This document shows positions 16,096-25,112 of a DNA stretch of 42,043 nt, in pieces; position 1 is the stretch's first letter; each line of letters starts with the position of its first letter. Location of the stretch: the NCBI RefSeq assembly GCF_025353065.1, contig NZ_JANXRJ010000124.1:1-42043 (forward strand), in the 5' to 3' direction. The position numbers and the translations under genes were made by a program. The notes below the pieces were generated by a model that saw nothing but the letters and a program-made list of their open reading frames with translations, had not been told where the DNA came from and made no database searches. The stretch is from Lapillicoccus sp. (GTDB lineage Bacteria; Actinomycetota; Actinomycetes; Actinomycetales; Dermatophilaceae).

Positions 16096-16746
16096 GTGCC
16101 CGAGCGCAACCGCGTCACCCCGGCCGGCGACATCGTCGCCGTCGACCTGCGTGGCGCGTGGACGGGCAACCGCGGCGTCATCCACGAGGGCCACGAGATC
16201 GTCCGGCAGCACGCGTCACCGGCCTGGATCACGTGTGCACTCGAGTTCCGCGACTGGGTGGCCCCGAGGTGGGAGCCGCGGCGGTGGACCGCGCTCTTCT
16301 TCCACGACGAGGCCGTGGCCCTCGCGGCCGGGCACCGGCCGTGTGCGCTGTGCCGGCGCGGTGACTACGCGGCATACCAACGGGCGGTGGGGGTCGCGAC
16401 CGGTCGAGAGCCACTGCGGGCGCCGGAGCTCGACCGCCACCTGCACGCCGAACGGCTGGTGCCGCACAGCCCGGGTCCGGCGTCGCGCCCGCCGCTGCGC
16501 CGCACCCACCCGATGCCGTGGGCCGGGCTGCCCTCGGGAGTCTTCGTCGTCACCCCCACGGGACCCGCGCTCGTCGTCGGGGATGCCGTCGTCGCGTGGA
16601 CGACCCAGGGCTACGGCAGGCAGAGGACCCGCCCGACCCGGGGCGACGTCGAGGTCCTCACGCCTCCGACCAGTGTCCTGGCGATCGTGCACGGTTACCG
16701 GCCGCAGATCGACGATGCAGCGACGCGAGAAACGTCGACCCCGTAG
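16096..16746 (+). CDS. Conserved hypothetical protein with a CxxC motif
   Basis: A 216-residue soluble protein. A CALCRRGDYAAYQRA segment near residues 78-92 could bind metal. It has a histidine/tryptophan-rich N-terminal half (WTALFFHDEAVALAAGHRPC) and a basic, proline-rich C-terminal half. It has the look of a protein conserved in actinobacteria, but I do not recognise a function. It stands alone, with a likely leaderless GTG start. Confidence 0.75.
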   Translation: MPERNRVTPAGDIVAVDLRGAWTGNRGVIHEGHEIVRQHASPAWITCALEFRDWVAPRWEPRRWTALFFHDEAVALAAGHRPCALCRRGDYAAYQRAVGVATGREPLRAPELDRHLHAERLVPHSPGPASRPPLRRTHPMPWAGLPSGVFVVTPTGPALVVGDAVVAWTTQGYGRQRTRPTRGDVEVLTPPTSVLAIVHGYRPQIDDAATRETSTP

Positions 16747-16859
16747 GGCGCTCGCCGACCCGGACACCATGGACGCTGAGGCGGGTCAGGGTCCGACCAG
16801 GGTCGGGTCAGGGCGTCACCCACCTGTCCGGGAGCGCCGCACGGAGCATCGTTGAGGTC

Positions 16860-17372
16860 ATGACAACCACACCTGCACCCCTCCCCTCCTCCCCCCAACG
16901 CCCGGCCCTCGACCGGTTCTTCGACACGCTGCGTCGCAGCCCGCTCGTCCGCTCGCAGGACCGCGTCATCGCCGGCGTCTGCAGCGGCATCGCCCAGCGG
17001 TTCGGGATCTCCGTGGCCGTCGTCCGCGTCATCGCCGTCATCGCCGCACTCCTCGGCCCGGCTGTCGCCCTCTACCTCCTCGCCTGGCTGCTCCTGCCCG
17101 ACGCCCAGGGCGGCATCCAGCTCGAGAAGGCCCTGCGTCGCGGTCACGTCCCGTCCATCGTGCTCCTCGCGGTGACCGGTCTCGCGCTGATCCCCGACGT
17201 CGGGTTGCACCCCCACGTCGGCTGGTTGGTGCCGTTCGTCGCCCTCGGAGCGGTCGCCTTCTTCGTCTGGGGTCGGTCCTCGGGTCGCGGTGGTCGCGGT
17301 CCCTGGTCGCACGCGTCGTCATCGCCCGCGTCGGGCACCCCGACCGGCCCGCAGGACACCTTCCAGAAGTGA
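16860..17372 (+). CDS. PspC-domain membrane protein
   Basis: A 170-residue protein. The proline-rich N-terminus is followed by a PspC domain (RSPLVRSQDRVIAGVCSGIAQ, then two helices, the second LYLLAWLLLPDAQGG). Two further helices (about 100-140) and a Gly/Ser/Arg-rich tail follow. PspC proteins sense membrane stress; no PspA gene is adjacent here. It converges on eccC with only 28 bp between stops. A weak GTTGAGG ribosome site precedes the ATG. Confidence 0.88.
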   Translation: MTTTPAPLPSSPQRPALDRFFDTLRRSPLVRSQDRVIAGVCSGIAQRFGISVAVVRVIAVIAALLGPAVALYLLAWLLLPDAQGGIQLEKALRRGHVPSIVLLAVTGLALIPDVGLHPHVGWLVPFVALGAVAFFVWGRSSGRGGRGPWSHASSSPASGTPTGPQDTFQK

Positions 17373-17400
17373 GTCCCCGCAAGGGCATCCGGCCCGCGGC

Positions 17401-20400
17401 TCACCCGTGGACCGACGGCGACCAGGCCACCTGGATGACGTCGTCACCCTCCCGGGTGAGCAACCGGCCCCGCCCCGGCGGGGCCGGCGTGGGTCTCGAC
17501 CCGTGCAGCAGCACTCCCTCGGCAGGGTCCCCGGACAGCAGCACCCCCGGCTGGGCCAGGTCGCGCAGGGCCGTGATCACCGAGTCGTAGACCCGCCCGG
17601 CCCCGCCGCTCCGGCGCGCGACCACGAGGCGCAGCCCGACGTCGCCCGCCCGGGCGAGCAGCGGCACGAGCGCCTCGAGCGGGTTGCCCTGGCTGGTGGC
17701 CACGAGCTCGTAGTCGTCGACGACGACGAACGCCTCCTTGCCGGCCCACCAGCTGCGCGCCCGCAGCTCCGCCGGCGTGACGTGCGGACCCGGCAGCCTC
17801 GAGCCCAGGACCCCGACGAGGTCCGCGACGAGGGCCTGCGTGCTCTCGGTGCTGGTCGCGTAGTCCGCGACCCACGCCTGGTCGAACTCCGCGAGGTGGG
17901 TCCGGCGGTAGTCCACGATGAACAGCTGCGCCGTCTCCGGTGTATGCCGCCGTGTCACCTCGCGCAGGTAGGTCCGCAGCAGACCCGACTTGCCCGAGCC
18001 GGTGTCGCCGAAGACGAGCAGGTGCGGGTCGTGGTCGGGGTCGAGCCCGACGGGGGACAGGTCCCGTTCGGCGACGCCGAGCAGGAGTCGGGTCGACAGG
18101 GGGTCGGCCGCCCGCACCGGCTCGAGGTCGACGCGGTCGGGCAGCAGCCGCAGCCGCGGCCCGGGGGGCCCGGGCCAGCTCGCCGCCACCCGCGCCACCA
18201 TCGCCGCGACCCCCGCCCCCAGGGTGGTCGGCGTAGGGTCGCCGTCGATCCGGGGGAGGGCGGTGAGGGCGTGGTGCTTGGTGGGCACCACCGCGCGACC
18301 CGGGCGGTTCGCCGGGAGCGCCGCGACGAGCCTGCGGTCGATCTCCGAGTCCATGGGGTCGCCGAGGCGCAGCTCGATCCGCGTGCCGAGGACGTCGCGG
18401 ACCCCGGCCCGGTAGTCCATCCACCGCGACGCGCTGGTGACGAGGTGGACCCCGAAGGTGAGGCTCCGCTGGGCCAGGGCCTGGAGGCGCGGCTCCAGGT
18501 CGGGGAAGTCGGTGCGCAGGGCGCCCCATCCGTCGACCACGAGGAAGACGTCGCCCCAGCCGTCGTCGACCTCATCGAGGGCGCGCCTCGCCCGATAGGT
18601 CTCGATGGTGTCGATGCCGGCGACCCGGAAGTAGTCCTCGCGCGCATCGGTGACACCGACGACCTCGGCGACGACCCGGCTCACGACGTCGGGCTCGGAC
18701 CGGGAGGCGACGCCGGCGACGTGGGGGAGACCGCGCAACCCGGTGAAGGTCCCCCCGCCCAGGTCGAGGACGTAGAACTGCACCTCGAGCGGGGTGTTCG
18801 TGAGGCTCAGTCCGGTCACGAGCGAGCGCAGCAGGGTGGACTTGCCCGACCGCGGTGCCCCGACGACGGCGACGTGCCCCCCTGCGCCGGAGAGATCGGC
18901 GACGAGGGCCTCGCGGCGCTGCTCCCGTGGTCGGTCGACCGTGCCGTAGGGGAAGCGCAGGGGTCCAGCGCGGCGCCAGGCATGCGAGACGAGACCGAGC
19001 CGCGCGTCGACGGCCAGGTCGGGCAGGAGGGCGTCGAAGGTGTCGGAGGTGTCGAGGGGCGGCAGCCATACCTGGTGGGCGGCGGGACCCCGGCCCGCCA
19101 TCGCCGTGACCGCCAGGTCGAAGACCGTGGTCTCACGGCCCGTCGCCCCGCTCCCTGGTGCACGCGCACCCGCCGAGGGCAACGCGGGCGAGCCGTCGAC
19201 CGGCGGCGCCGCGGGTGTCACCCGGGCACCCCGGAAGGGCCGCACCTGACCCCGCCCTGCCGGGGTCGCGCGGGCGCTCCCCATTGTCGGAGCCGGCCCG
19301 CTGACGTATGCCGCCCGCAGGCGTACCAGCGTCGACGGGTCCGGCCGCAGGAACCCGAGGCCGGGCACCGCTGGGAGCTCGTAGGCGTCCCCCACGCCGA
19401 TCACGCTGCGCGACTCCGCGCTGGAGAAGGTCCGTAGTCCGATGCGGTAGGACAGGTGGCTCTCGAGTCCGCGCAGGCGGCCCTCCTCGAGGCGCTGGGA
19501 GGCGAGCAGCAGATGGATCCCCAGCGACCGACCGAGGCGCCCGATGGCGACGAAGAGGTCGACGAGCTCGGGCTTGGCGCTGAGCAGCTCGGAGAACTCG
19601 TCACAGACGACGAGCAGGCTGGGGAGGGGGGCGAGGTGGGCGGATCCGCCTGTCGTGCGGGCCCGCTCGTAGTCGTGCCGCGAGGCGTGGTTGCCACTCG
19701 CGCGGAGCAGCTCCTGTCGTCGGGTCATCTCGCCGGAGAGTGCGTCCTGCATCCGGTCGACGAGGGTCAGCTCGTCCGCGAGGTTGGTGATGACGGCCGA
19801 GACGTGGGGTAGCCGGGCCATCCCGGCGAAGGTCGCGCCGCCCTTGAAGTCGACCAGCACGAGGTTGAGCTCCTCGGGCGAGTGGGTGAGCGCGAGGCCG
19901 AGGACGAGGGTCCGGAGCAGCTCGGACTTGCCCGACCCCGTCGCTCCGATGACGAGCCCGTGGGGTCCCATGCCGTGTTGCGACGACTCCTTGAGGTCGA
20001 GGGACACCGTGGCCCCGTCGTCGCCCGTGCCGATCGGCACGCGCAGGCGATCCCGCGGCGGGCGAGGCGCCCACGAGGTCGTGAGGTCGACGCGGTGGAT
20101 GTCGATGCCGAGCAGCTCGGTCAGCTGGGCGCCGTCGGGGCAGGCGTCGGCGCGGCGGGGATGCGTGCTCCCCGACGCCCGCGCGAGTCGTCGGGCCGTG
20201 GCCTCGGCGAGCCGGGGCCCGAGCTGGTCGGCGACAGCCCCGACCGTCTCCCGGCGAGGCCGGGCGATGGAGACCTGTGGCGACGCAGCCGGGTCGGCGT
20301 CCTCGAGGTGCCACCGGACCCGCCGGTCGTCCGCGAGGTCGTCCCAGTGGGTCGGCAGATCGAGCACGGTCAGGCTCCGTCGGCCGTCCCGACCGAGCAC

Positions 20401-21402
20401 CGGGTGGTCGTCGGGTGGCCGGACGTCGTCGAGGACGATCAGCACGTGGGACTCCAGCGGGTGCTCGGGCGACCCCTCGGACGCGGTGAACGCCGGGCGC
20501 TCCACGAGGTCGTCCGGCAGCAGCCGGATCAGGTCGTCGAGATCGTCACAGACGAGGCGCCGCGGACCCTCCACGCCGTTCTCGGCACAGCTGCGGCTGT
20601 GCGGCAGCCACTTGACCCACTCCCAGGCGGCCACGTGGCCGGGAGACGCGAGCACGGCGACGGTGAGGTGGTCGGGTCCGTGGAAGGTCGCGGCCTGGGT
20701 CACCACGGCCCGGGCGACTGCCCGGGCGCGGTCGGCGGACCCGGTGACCTCGATGCGGGCGAACTCACCGAGACGGAGGGAGGTCGGGAGATCGGGCAGG
20801 GTGAGCTGGGTGGCGAGCAGGCGGCGGGCTGCGGCCGCGGCGACGGGGTCGCGGCGCTCGGACCGTGCCGTCGGGGTGGGGACGACCTGGATCCCGAGGG
20901 GGTGCGGCCCGGTCGCGAACCGGACGAGCAGCCAGTCGTCGTCGCCGGGTGAGCGCTCCCACACCCGCGACCCCTCCTCGGCGATCGCGACGAGGGCGTG
21001 CGGGTCCGGGTGGGTCCAGCGCAGGTGTGTCGTTTGCCGGCGCGCCGCCGTCCGGATCTCGGCCCGCACCTCGGCGAGGTGGTCGAGGTAGTCCCGCCGG
21101 GCGAACCGGGTCGACCCCGAGCGACCCGATCGTGATCTCCACAGCGTGGCGCCGGCGAACCCGAGGGAGGCGACGACGACGAGACCGGCTCCGAGGTAGC
21201 TCGTCGACGACCCGCGGCCACTCGTGACGACGACCACCACGGAGCCCAGTCCGGCCAGCAGGGGCAGCAGGGTCATCAGGAGAGTCGGTCCCAGACCCTC
21301 GGTGCGGGGCGCGGGCGGGGGTGGTTCGAGGACGAGGTCACCGGTGGGCATACCCGGCGGGGCGATCCGGCGGGCGGGGTGGGCGCTGGAGACGAGAGTC
21401 AT
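17401..21402 (-). CDS. eccC: Type VII secretion FtsK/SpoIIIE-family ATPase EccC
   Basis: A 1333-residue motor of an ESX-like secretion system. Two N-terminal membrane helices (about 38-90) precede three P-loop modules: GATGSGKSE (about 485) with Walker B VVCDEF, GAPRSGKST (about 847) with VVDGWG, and GDTGSGKSG (about 1134) with VVDDYE. This is the fused EccCa-EccCb layout. It pulls substrates through the membrane channel built by EccB and EccD. The ATG chosen gives the usual EccC N-terminus and lies 7 nt after a TATTAT -10 box, so the transcript is probably leaderless. It is transcribed away from the rest of the locus. Confidence 0.95.
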   Translation of the reverse strand: MTLVSSAHPARRIAPPGMPTGDLVLEPPPPAPRTEGLGPTLLMTLLPLLAGLGSVVVVVTSGRGSSTSYLGAGLVVVASLGFAGATLWRSRSGRSGSTRFARRDYLDHLAEVRAEIRTAARRQTTHLRWTHPDPHALVAIAEEGSRVWERSPGDDDWLLVRFATGPHPLGIQVVPTPTARSERRDPVAAAAARRLLATQLTLPDLPTSLRLGEFARIEVTGSADRARAVARAVVTQAATFHGPDHLTVAVLASPGHVAAWEWVKWLPHSRSCAENGVEGPRRLVCDDLDDLIRLLPDDLVERPAFTASEGSPEHPLESHVLIVLDDVRPPDDHPVLGRDGRRSLTVLDLPTHWDDLADDRRVRWHLEDADPAASPQVSIARPRRETVGAVADQLGPRLAEATARRLARASGSTHPRRADACPDGAQLTELLGIDIHRVDLTTSWAPRPPRDRLRVPIGTGDDGATVSLDLKESSQHGMGPHGLVIGATGSGKSELLRTLVLGLALTHSPEELNLVLVDFKGGATFAGMARLPHVSAVITNLADELTLVDRMQDALSGEMTRRQELLRASGNHASRHDYERARTTGGSAHLAPLPSLLVVCDEFSELLSAKPELVDLFVAIGRLGRSLGIHLLLASQRLEEGRLRGLESHLSYRIGLRTFSSAESRSVIGVGDAYELPAVPGLGFLRPDPSTLVRLRAAYVSGPAPTMGSARATPAGRGQVRPFRGARVTPAAPPVDGSPALPSAGARAPGSGATGRETTVFDLAVTAMAGRGPAAHQVWLPPLDTSDTFDALLPDLAVDARLGLVSHAWRRAGPLRFPYGTVDRPREQRREALVADLSGAGGHVAVVGAPRSGKSTLLRSLVTGLSLTNTPLEVQFYVLDLGGGTFTGLRGLPHVAGVASRSEPDVVSRVVAEVVGVTDAREDYFRVAGIDTIETYRARRALDEVDDGWGDVFLVVDGWGALRTDFPDLEPRLQALAQRSLTFGVHLVTSASRWMDYRAGVRDVLGTRIELRLGDPMDSEIDRRLVAALPANRPGRAVVPTKHHALTALPRIDGDPTPTTLGAGVAAMVARVAASWPGPPGPRLRLLPDRVDLEPVRAADPLSTRLLLGVAERDLSPVGLDPDHDPHLLVFGDTGSGKSGLLRTYLREVTRRHTPETAQLFIVDYRRTHLAEFDQAWVADYATSTESTQALVADLVGVLGSRLPGPHVTPAELRARSWWAGKEAFVVVDDYELVATSQGNPLEALVPLLARAGDVGLRLVVARRSGGAGRVYDSVITALRDLAQPGVLLSGDPAEGVLLHGSRPTPAPPGRGRLLTREGDDVIQVAWSPSVHG

Positions 21403-21492
21403 ATCGATGATAATAGCCTTGAGCAACGGCAAACGATCTCGAACAGTGGTTAACTACGTATCGAGACCGCTGCCCAGATCAGGAGGCGCCAG
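21403..21492. promoter_or_regulatory. AT-rich divergent promoter region of the T7SS locus
   Basis: This 90-bp gap separates eccC (minus) from the EccD-like gene (plus) and is clearly richer in A and T than its surroundings. On the minus strand TATTAT (21410-21415) is a good -10 located 7 nt before the eccC ATG. On the plus strand AGGAGG (21481-21486) is the ribosome site of the next gene. The core GTTAACTACGTA could hold the plus-strand promoter or an operator. A shared regulator is plausible but no known site was recognised. Confidence 0.6.
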
Positions 21493-22728
21493 GTGCCCTA
21501 CGTGCCGAGTCCGCCGAGTCCGCCGGGCGGACCCCAGCCCAGGGCCTACCCACCACCCCGGGAGGTCGCGGACAGCCCGGCCCGCAGCCGCGAGGTCGTG
21601 GTCGCCGCGCGGCACCTCACGGTGATCCGGGGCGCGCGCCGGCACGACGTCGTGGTCGACCCGGAGCTCGAGGTCGGCGCGATGCTGACCGACCTGCTCC
21701 CGGACGAGCCCCCCGGCTCGCGCGCCGAATTGAGCCCCGGCCTCCGGTGGGTCGCACACACCCTCACGGGTGAGGAGCTGACGTCGGGCGCCAGCATCGT
21801 GAGTGCCGGCCTCGTCGACGGATCGGTGGTCGTCGTCTCGGCGCGGGCGGGCGACGCGCCGGGCCGGAACGCCGCCGGCGACCCGAGCGAGCGGACGGAT
21901 GGACCCGGCTCGAGGAGCGAGCGGCACGAACGACGTTCGCGAGGAGGGAGGGTGACGACCGACCGGGTGGCGGTCCGGGTCGCCGGATCGTGCGCCCCGG
22001 TCCTCTCCCTGTTCGCCCTGGTGGTCGTGGGCCTGCCGAGGGCAGGGGTCCCACCCCTCGGGGCAGCGGTGCTGGCGCTCGCGATCGCGGCGTCGATGAG
22101 TCGCGTCGTGCCCGACCTCGTCCTCCGGCTCCCGGTCGCGGCCGGCTCCACCGGCCCCGGCGCGGGCGGTGCGTCGTCGCACGACACCGCGGCCGTTCAT
22201 CGGTGGGTCCGCGTCGTCGCGCGACGACAGCTGGGAGCCCATCTCGCCGTCCTCGTCGTGGTGCTGGTCGCTGGCGGGGTCCTGCTCGCGGCGACGGCGG
22301 GTATGTCGCTCGCGCTCCCCGTCGGTCCCCGCCTGCCAGGGGCGGCCGCTGCCCTCGGGCCGGTCTCGACGCCGGTCGGCCTGCCCGTGCTCGTGTCCGT
22401 TCTCGCCTCTGCGACAGCGCTGGCGGGAAGCGCCCGCGGCCGGGGCCGTGGTGACCGATGGGCCCTGCGGGTGGCATCCGCGTCGGCCGTGATCCCGGCC
22501 CTCGTCGTCCCGGTCGCCTCGCTGCCGACACCCGTCGCCGTGCTCGCGGCATACGTCGTCGTGGGGGTGGGACTGATGGGGGTGTCGCCGGCCCGGAGGC
22601 GGCGCCGACCTCGGCGGGATCGGTCCCGTTTGGCCCGGGGTGTCGAGGTACTGGTCGTCGTCGCGGTGCTCCCGGTCGCCTGTTGGGCGGCGGGTCTCCT
22701 GACCGTGCTGCGTGCCTGGACGCCGTGA
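21493..22728 (+). CDS. EccD-like T7SS membrane protein (short paralogue)
   Basis: A 411-residue protein. A ubiquitin-like (YukD/EccD) domain lies at about residues 36-118, then a charged linker (about 120-155), then about seven membrane helices (about 160-405), fewer than the eleven of canonical EccD. The GTG start is fixed by AGGAGG six bases upstream. With the second EccD encoded 2.4 kb away, it may form a mixed EccD pair in the channel, since EccD occurs as a dimer in mycobacterial ESX protomers (known structure; the mixed pair is inference). It could also have taken another role in the missing EccE's place. Confidence 0.78.
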   Translation: MPYVPSPPSPPGGPQPRAYPPPREVADSPARSREVVVAARHLTVIRGARRHDVVVDPELEVGAMLTDLLPDEPPGSRAELSPGLRWVAHTLTGEELTSGASIVSAGLVDGSVVVVSARAGDAPGRNAAGDPSERTDGPGSRSERHERRSRGGRVTTDRVAVRVAGSCAPVLSLFALVVVGLPRAGVPPLGAAVLALAIAASMSRVVPDLVLRLPVAAGSTGPGAGGASSHDTAAVHRWVRVVARRQLGAHLAVLVVVLVAGGVLLAATAGMSLALPVGPRLPGAAAALGPVSTPVGLPVLVSVLASATALAGSARGRGRGDRWALRVASASAVIPALVVPVASLPTPVAVLAAYVVVGVGLMGVSPARRRRRPRRDRSRLARGVEVLVVVAVLPVACWAAGLLTVLRAWTP

Positions 22729-22802
22729 CGGCGATCGTCGATCTCGTTGACAGAGCGCTGAATTCCCCTGTGGACAACTCGGAGAGGGGGTTGCCGCGGA
22801 CC

Positions 22803-22808
22803 TAGGGT
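22803..22808 (+). promoter_or_regulatory. Candidate -10 element before the WXG100 genes
   Basis: TAGGGT lies 42 nt before the first WXG100 start, leaving a short leader with an AGGGGGAG ribosome site. The same TAGG-T hexamer recurs before other genes in this window. A TTGACA at 22747-22752 is too distant to be its -35. Confidence 0.4.
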
Positions 22809-22850
22809 CGAGGTGTCACCACGACCATCCACGACGAGCAAGGGGGAGCT

Positions 22851-23174
22851 GTGAGCAGTCCGACGCAGCAACAACAGGTCGGGGCGCAACGCGCCGCGGC
22901 CGGCAAGATCCGGGGCGCCGAGGGGTCCTTCCAGCAGCAGCTGCGACGGCTTCGCGGAGAGTCCGACGCCTTGCGACCGGCCTATCAGGGGCCGGCGTCG
23001 TCGGCCTTCTTCGGCCTCATCGACAGGTGGCTCCTCGACGCCGAGGCGATCGTCACCGACATGCAGCGCTTCGCCGCCACGATGGACCGGCAGGAGTCCG
23101 AGGTCAACGCCCAGCAGGACGCGTCGGCCGCCACCTACAGCAGAGCCGCGACCCGGCTCGCCACCCGGGCCTGA
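22851..23174 (+). CDS. WXG100-family protein (EsxB-like), WXG replaced by YQG
   Basis: A 107-residue all-helical protein with the helix-turn-helix hairpin layout of ESX substrates. The turn motif at residues 45-47 is Tyr-Gln-Gly instead of Trp-X-Gly. Both helices are rich in Gln/Ala/Arg with heptad-like hydrophobics. No C-terminal YxxxD/E export motif is seen (the tail has YSRAATRL). GTG start after GGGGGAG. It is probably one half of a heterodimer with the next gene, 21 bp downstream, and a substrate or structural partner of this secretion system. Confidence 0.82.
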   Translation: MSSPTQQQQVGAQRAAAGKIRGAEGSFQQQLRRLRGESDALRPAYQGPASSAFFGLIDRWLLDAEAIVTDMQRFAATMDRQESEVNAQQDASAATYSRAATRLATRA

Positions 23175-23195
23175 CGGCCCGACAAGGAGCAGACG

Positions 23196-23504
23196 ATGAG
23201 CCACGACATCATCCGGGTCTCGGCAGGGTCCTTGGAGACCATGGCGGCCGAGATCACGACCACCCACCGGTCGATGACACAGGGTTTCGACTCGCTGTCG
23301 TCCGACCTGCTGACCACGATCGCGGAGTGGGGTGAGGGCACCGATTCGAGGCGGGGCTACGACGCGTTCAAGCGTCGGGTCGACACCTTGTTCGCCGAGA
23401 TGTTCACCGCGGTGCAGGCCATGCCTCCGCTCGTCGTGGAGGCCGCAGCCCAGGCCCGACGCGGTGAGACCCAGCGTGCCGCGATGTGGGAGCAGGGTGG
23501 CTGA
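23196..23504 (+). CDS. WXG100-family protein (EsxA-like)
   Basis: A 102-residue helical hairpin protein. The turn holds Trp45-Gly-Glu-Gly, a one-residue-longer variant of WXG, followed by a second amphipathic helix (YDAFKRRVDTLFAEMFTAV). AAGGAG lies 6 nt before the ATG. It is probably exported as a heterodimer with the preceding protein. No YxxxD/E motif is found at the C-terminus, so the export signal is unclear. Confidence 0.85.
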   Translation: MSHDIIRVSAGSLETMAAEITTTHRSMTQGFDSLSSDLLTTIAEWGEGTDSRRGYDAFKRRVDTLFAEMFTAVQAMPPLVVEAAAQARRGETQRAAMWEQGG

Positions 23505-23590
23505 GGCGACCGCTCGGCTGCCGCGCTCCCCCTCGTGCACGGCGCCGGGTGCGACACTGGGGGCCGTCGACATCGAGGGGAGGGTGTGTC

Positions 23591-23668
23591 GTGCTCGTCG
23601 CAGGGTTCCCACCTCCCGCGGGGCCGGCGGACGTGGCCACGGCGGGACACCGGCAGCGGGTTGCGTGA
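23591..23668 (+). CDS. Putative 25-residue leader ORF coupled to mycP
   Basis: A GTG with a very strong purine-rich ribosome site (GAGGGGAGGG, 6-nt spacing) opens a 25-codon frame. Its TGA overlaps the mycP ATG (TGATG). The mycP start itself has only a weak ribosome site, so ribosomes may reach it by coupling through this small ORF. The peptide is proline/alanine rich and unrecognised. It could also be a chance frame over a mis-set mycP start. Confidence 0.35.
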   Translation: MLVAGFPPPAGPADVATAGHRQRVA

Positions 23669-25112
23669 TGCTCCGGCGTCCACGGCCCGCAGGGTCGGCC
23701 GCCTTGGCCGCCTTCGTCGCTGCCCTGGCCGTCGGGACGGTGGTCGCCCCGGCGGCGGCCTCCCCTGATCGACCGGGTCCAGCAGCGGTAGTGACGGCGG
23801 TGGCGGCTGTGGCCGCGCCGGGCGTGTCCAGCTGGCAGCAGGGGCAGTGGTGGCTCGAGGCGTCAGGTCTGCGCGCCCGCCATGCTGCCGGGATCACCGG
23901 CGCCGGCGTCGACATCGCCCTCATCGACGGCCCCGTGAGCCCCGAGGTGCCGGACCTCGTCGGGCAGGACGTGAGGCCGACGCTCTCGAGCTGTGGCGAG
24001 GTGAACGCCGACCAGGGCCCGCTGAGCCCCAGCGTCGCCCTGGGCGCCGTGTCGTTCCACACCACCTCCATCGCCTCGGTGCTGGTCGGTAGCGGTCGGG
24101 GCAACGGGCCGGGGGGCACGGGGATCCTCGGGGTCGCGCCGGGGGCGACCCTGCGCACCTACGCGATCTTCAACACGCTCGACCCCGCCCAGAACCTCAT
24201 GTGCGACCAGGCCGCGATGGTGGGCCTCGTCGCCGTGTCGTGGCCGACGGAGCCGACATCGTCGAGATCCCGGTCAGCATCGAGACCACGCCCGCGCTCC
24301 TCGCTGCCGTCAACCGGGGTCTGGCCCAGGGCGTCATCTTCGTCGTGGGCGCCGGCAACGGCGGGGCCGCCACACAGCCGATGTCTCCGGGCACCAACCC
24401 GGGGATGCTCGTCGTCGGGTCGGAGGGTCGCACCGGCGCCGTGTCCCCGTTCTCGCCCACGAGCGCGGCGAGCACCATGACGACGGCCCAGGCCCTGCGT
24501 GCCTCGGGGTCGGAGATCCACCTCGTCGCGCCGGGGGAGGAGATCCTCGGCGGGGGCCTCACCGACGGCCGGTGGGTGTCCGACGTGCTCCAGTCGGGCA
24601 CCTCCGGGGCCAGTGCCGTCGTCGCGGGCGAGCTGGCGCTGATGAAGCAGCGCTGGCCGGGAGCGACGGGCAACCAGCTGCTCTTCTCGTTGCTACGCAA
24701 CACGACTCAGCCGCACGGCATACCCGTCTGGGATCCGCGACGGGGTTTCGGCGCGGTCGACCTCGCCGCGACGCTGACGGTCGACCCGCGCTCCTACCCC
24801 GACGTGCAACCGCTCTACGGCGGGCTCGCCACCGTGCACGAGGACACGCCCGCCGCTCCACGGATCCCGACGCAGCTCGGCGCCGACGGGCAGCTGGTCC
24901 TCCCTCCCGCGGCGGCGAGCGGGTCGACGGACGGCCCGACCCCACCGTCGACGGGTCCCGAGGCGACCGGGCCAGCACACGTCGACCCCTCGGCGGCCGT
25001 CCCTGCGTCGAAAGCCTCCAGCAGCGGGAGCCTCGCCGGCTGGGTGTCGGCCGCGGTCCTCGCGCTCGCTGCAGTCGCCTCCCTGGTCATCATCCGACGA
25101 CGCTCGTCGTGA
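23668..25112 (+). pseudogene. mycP: Mycosin (subtilisin-like T7SS protease), frameshifted
   Basis: Together two frames encode a complete mycosin. The first (to about 24235) has a signal peptide, DIALIDGP with the catalytic Asp, and FHTTSIASVL with the His. The second frame (from about 24230) has VVGAGNGG (oxyanion Asn), SGTSGAS (catalytic Ser), a Pro/Ser linker and a C-terminal membrane anchor ending in RRRSS. The frames join between LVAVSW and VVADGADIVEI, equivalent to loss of one base (or gain of two). No slippery heptamer is visible there. All catalytic residues are intact, so this is either a recent mutation or a sequence error. Mycosins are membrane-anchored and stabilise the ESX complex. 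Confidence 0.85.

Noticed and set aside
17290-19437. 715-codon plus-strand open frame opposite eccC
   Set aside because: Antisense shadow of EccC; it also overlaps the end of the pspC gene.
22747-22752. TTGACA as -35 of the WXG100 promoter
   Set aside because: The nearest good -10 (TAGGGT) is about 50 nt downstream, far from the usual 16-19 nt.
24201-24245. Programmed -1 frameshift in mycP
   Set aside because: No X-XXY-YYZ slippery heptamer or obvious downstream stem was found, so mutation or sequencing error is preferred.
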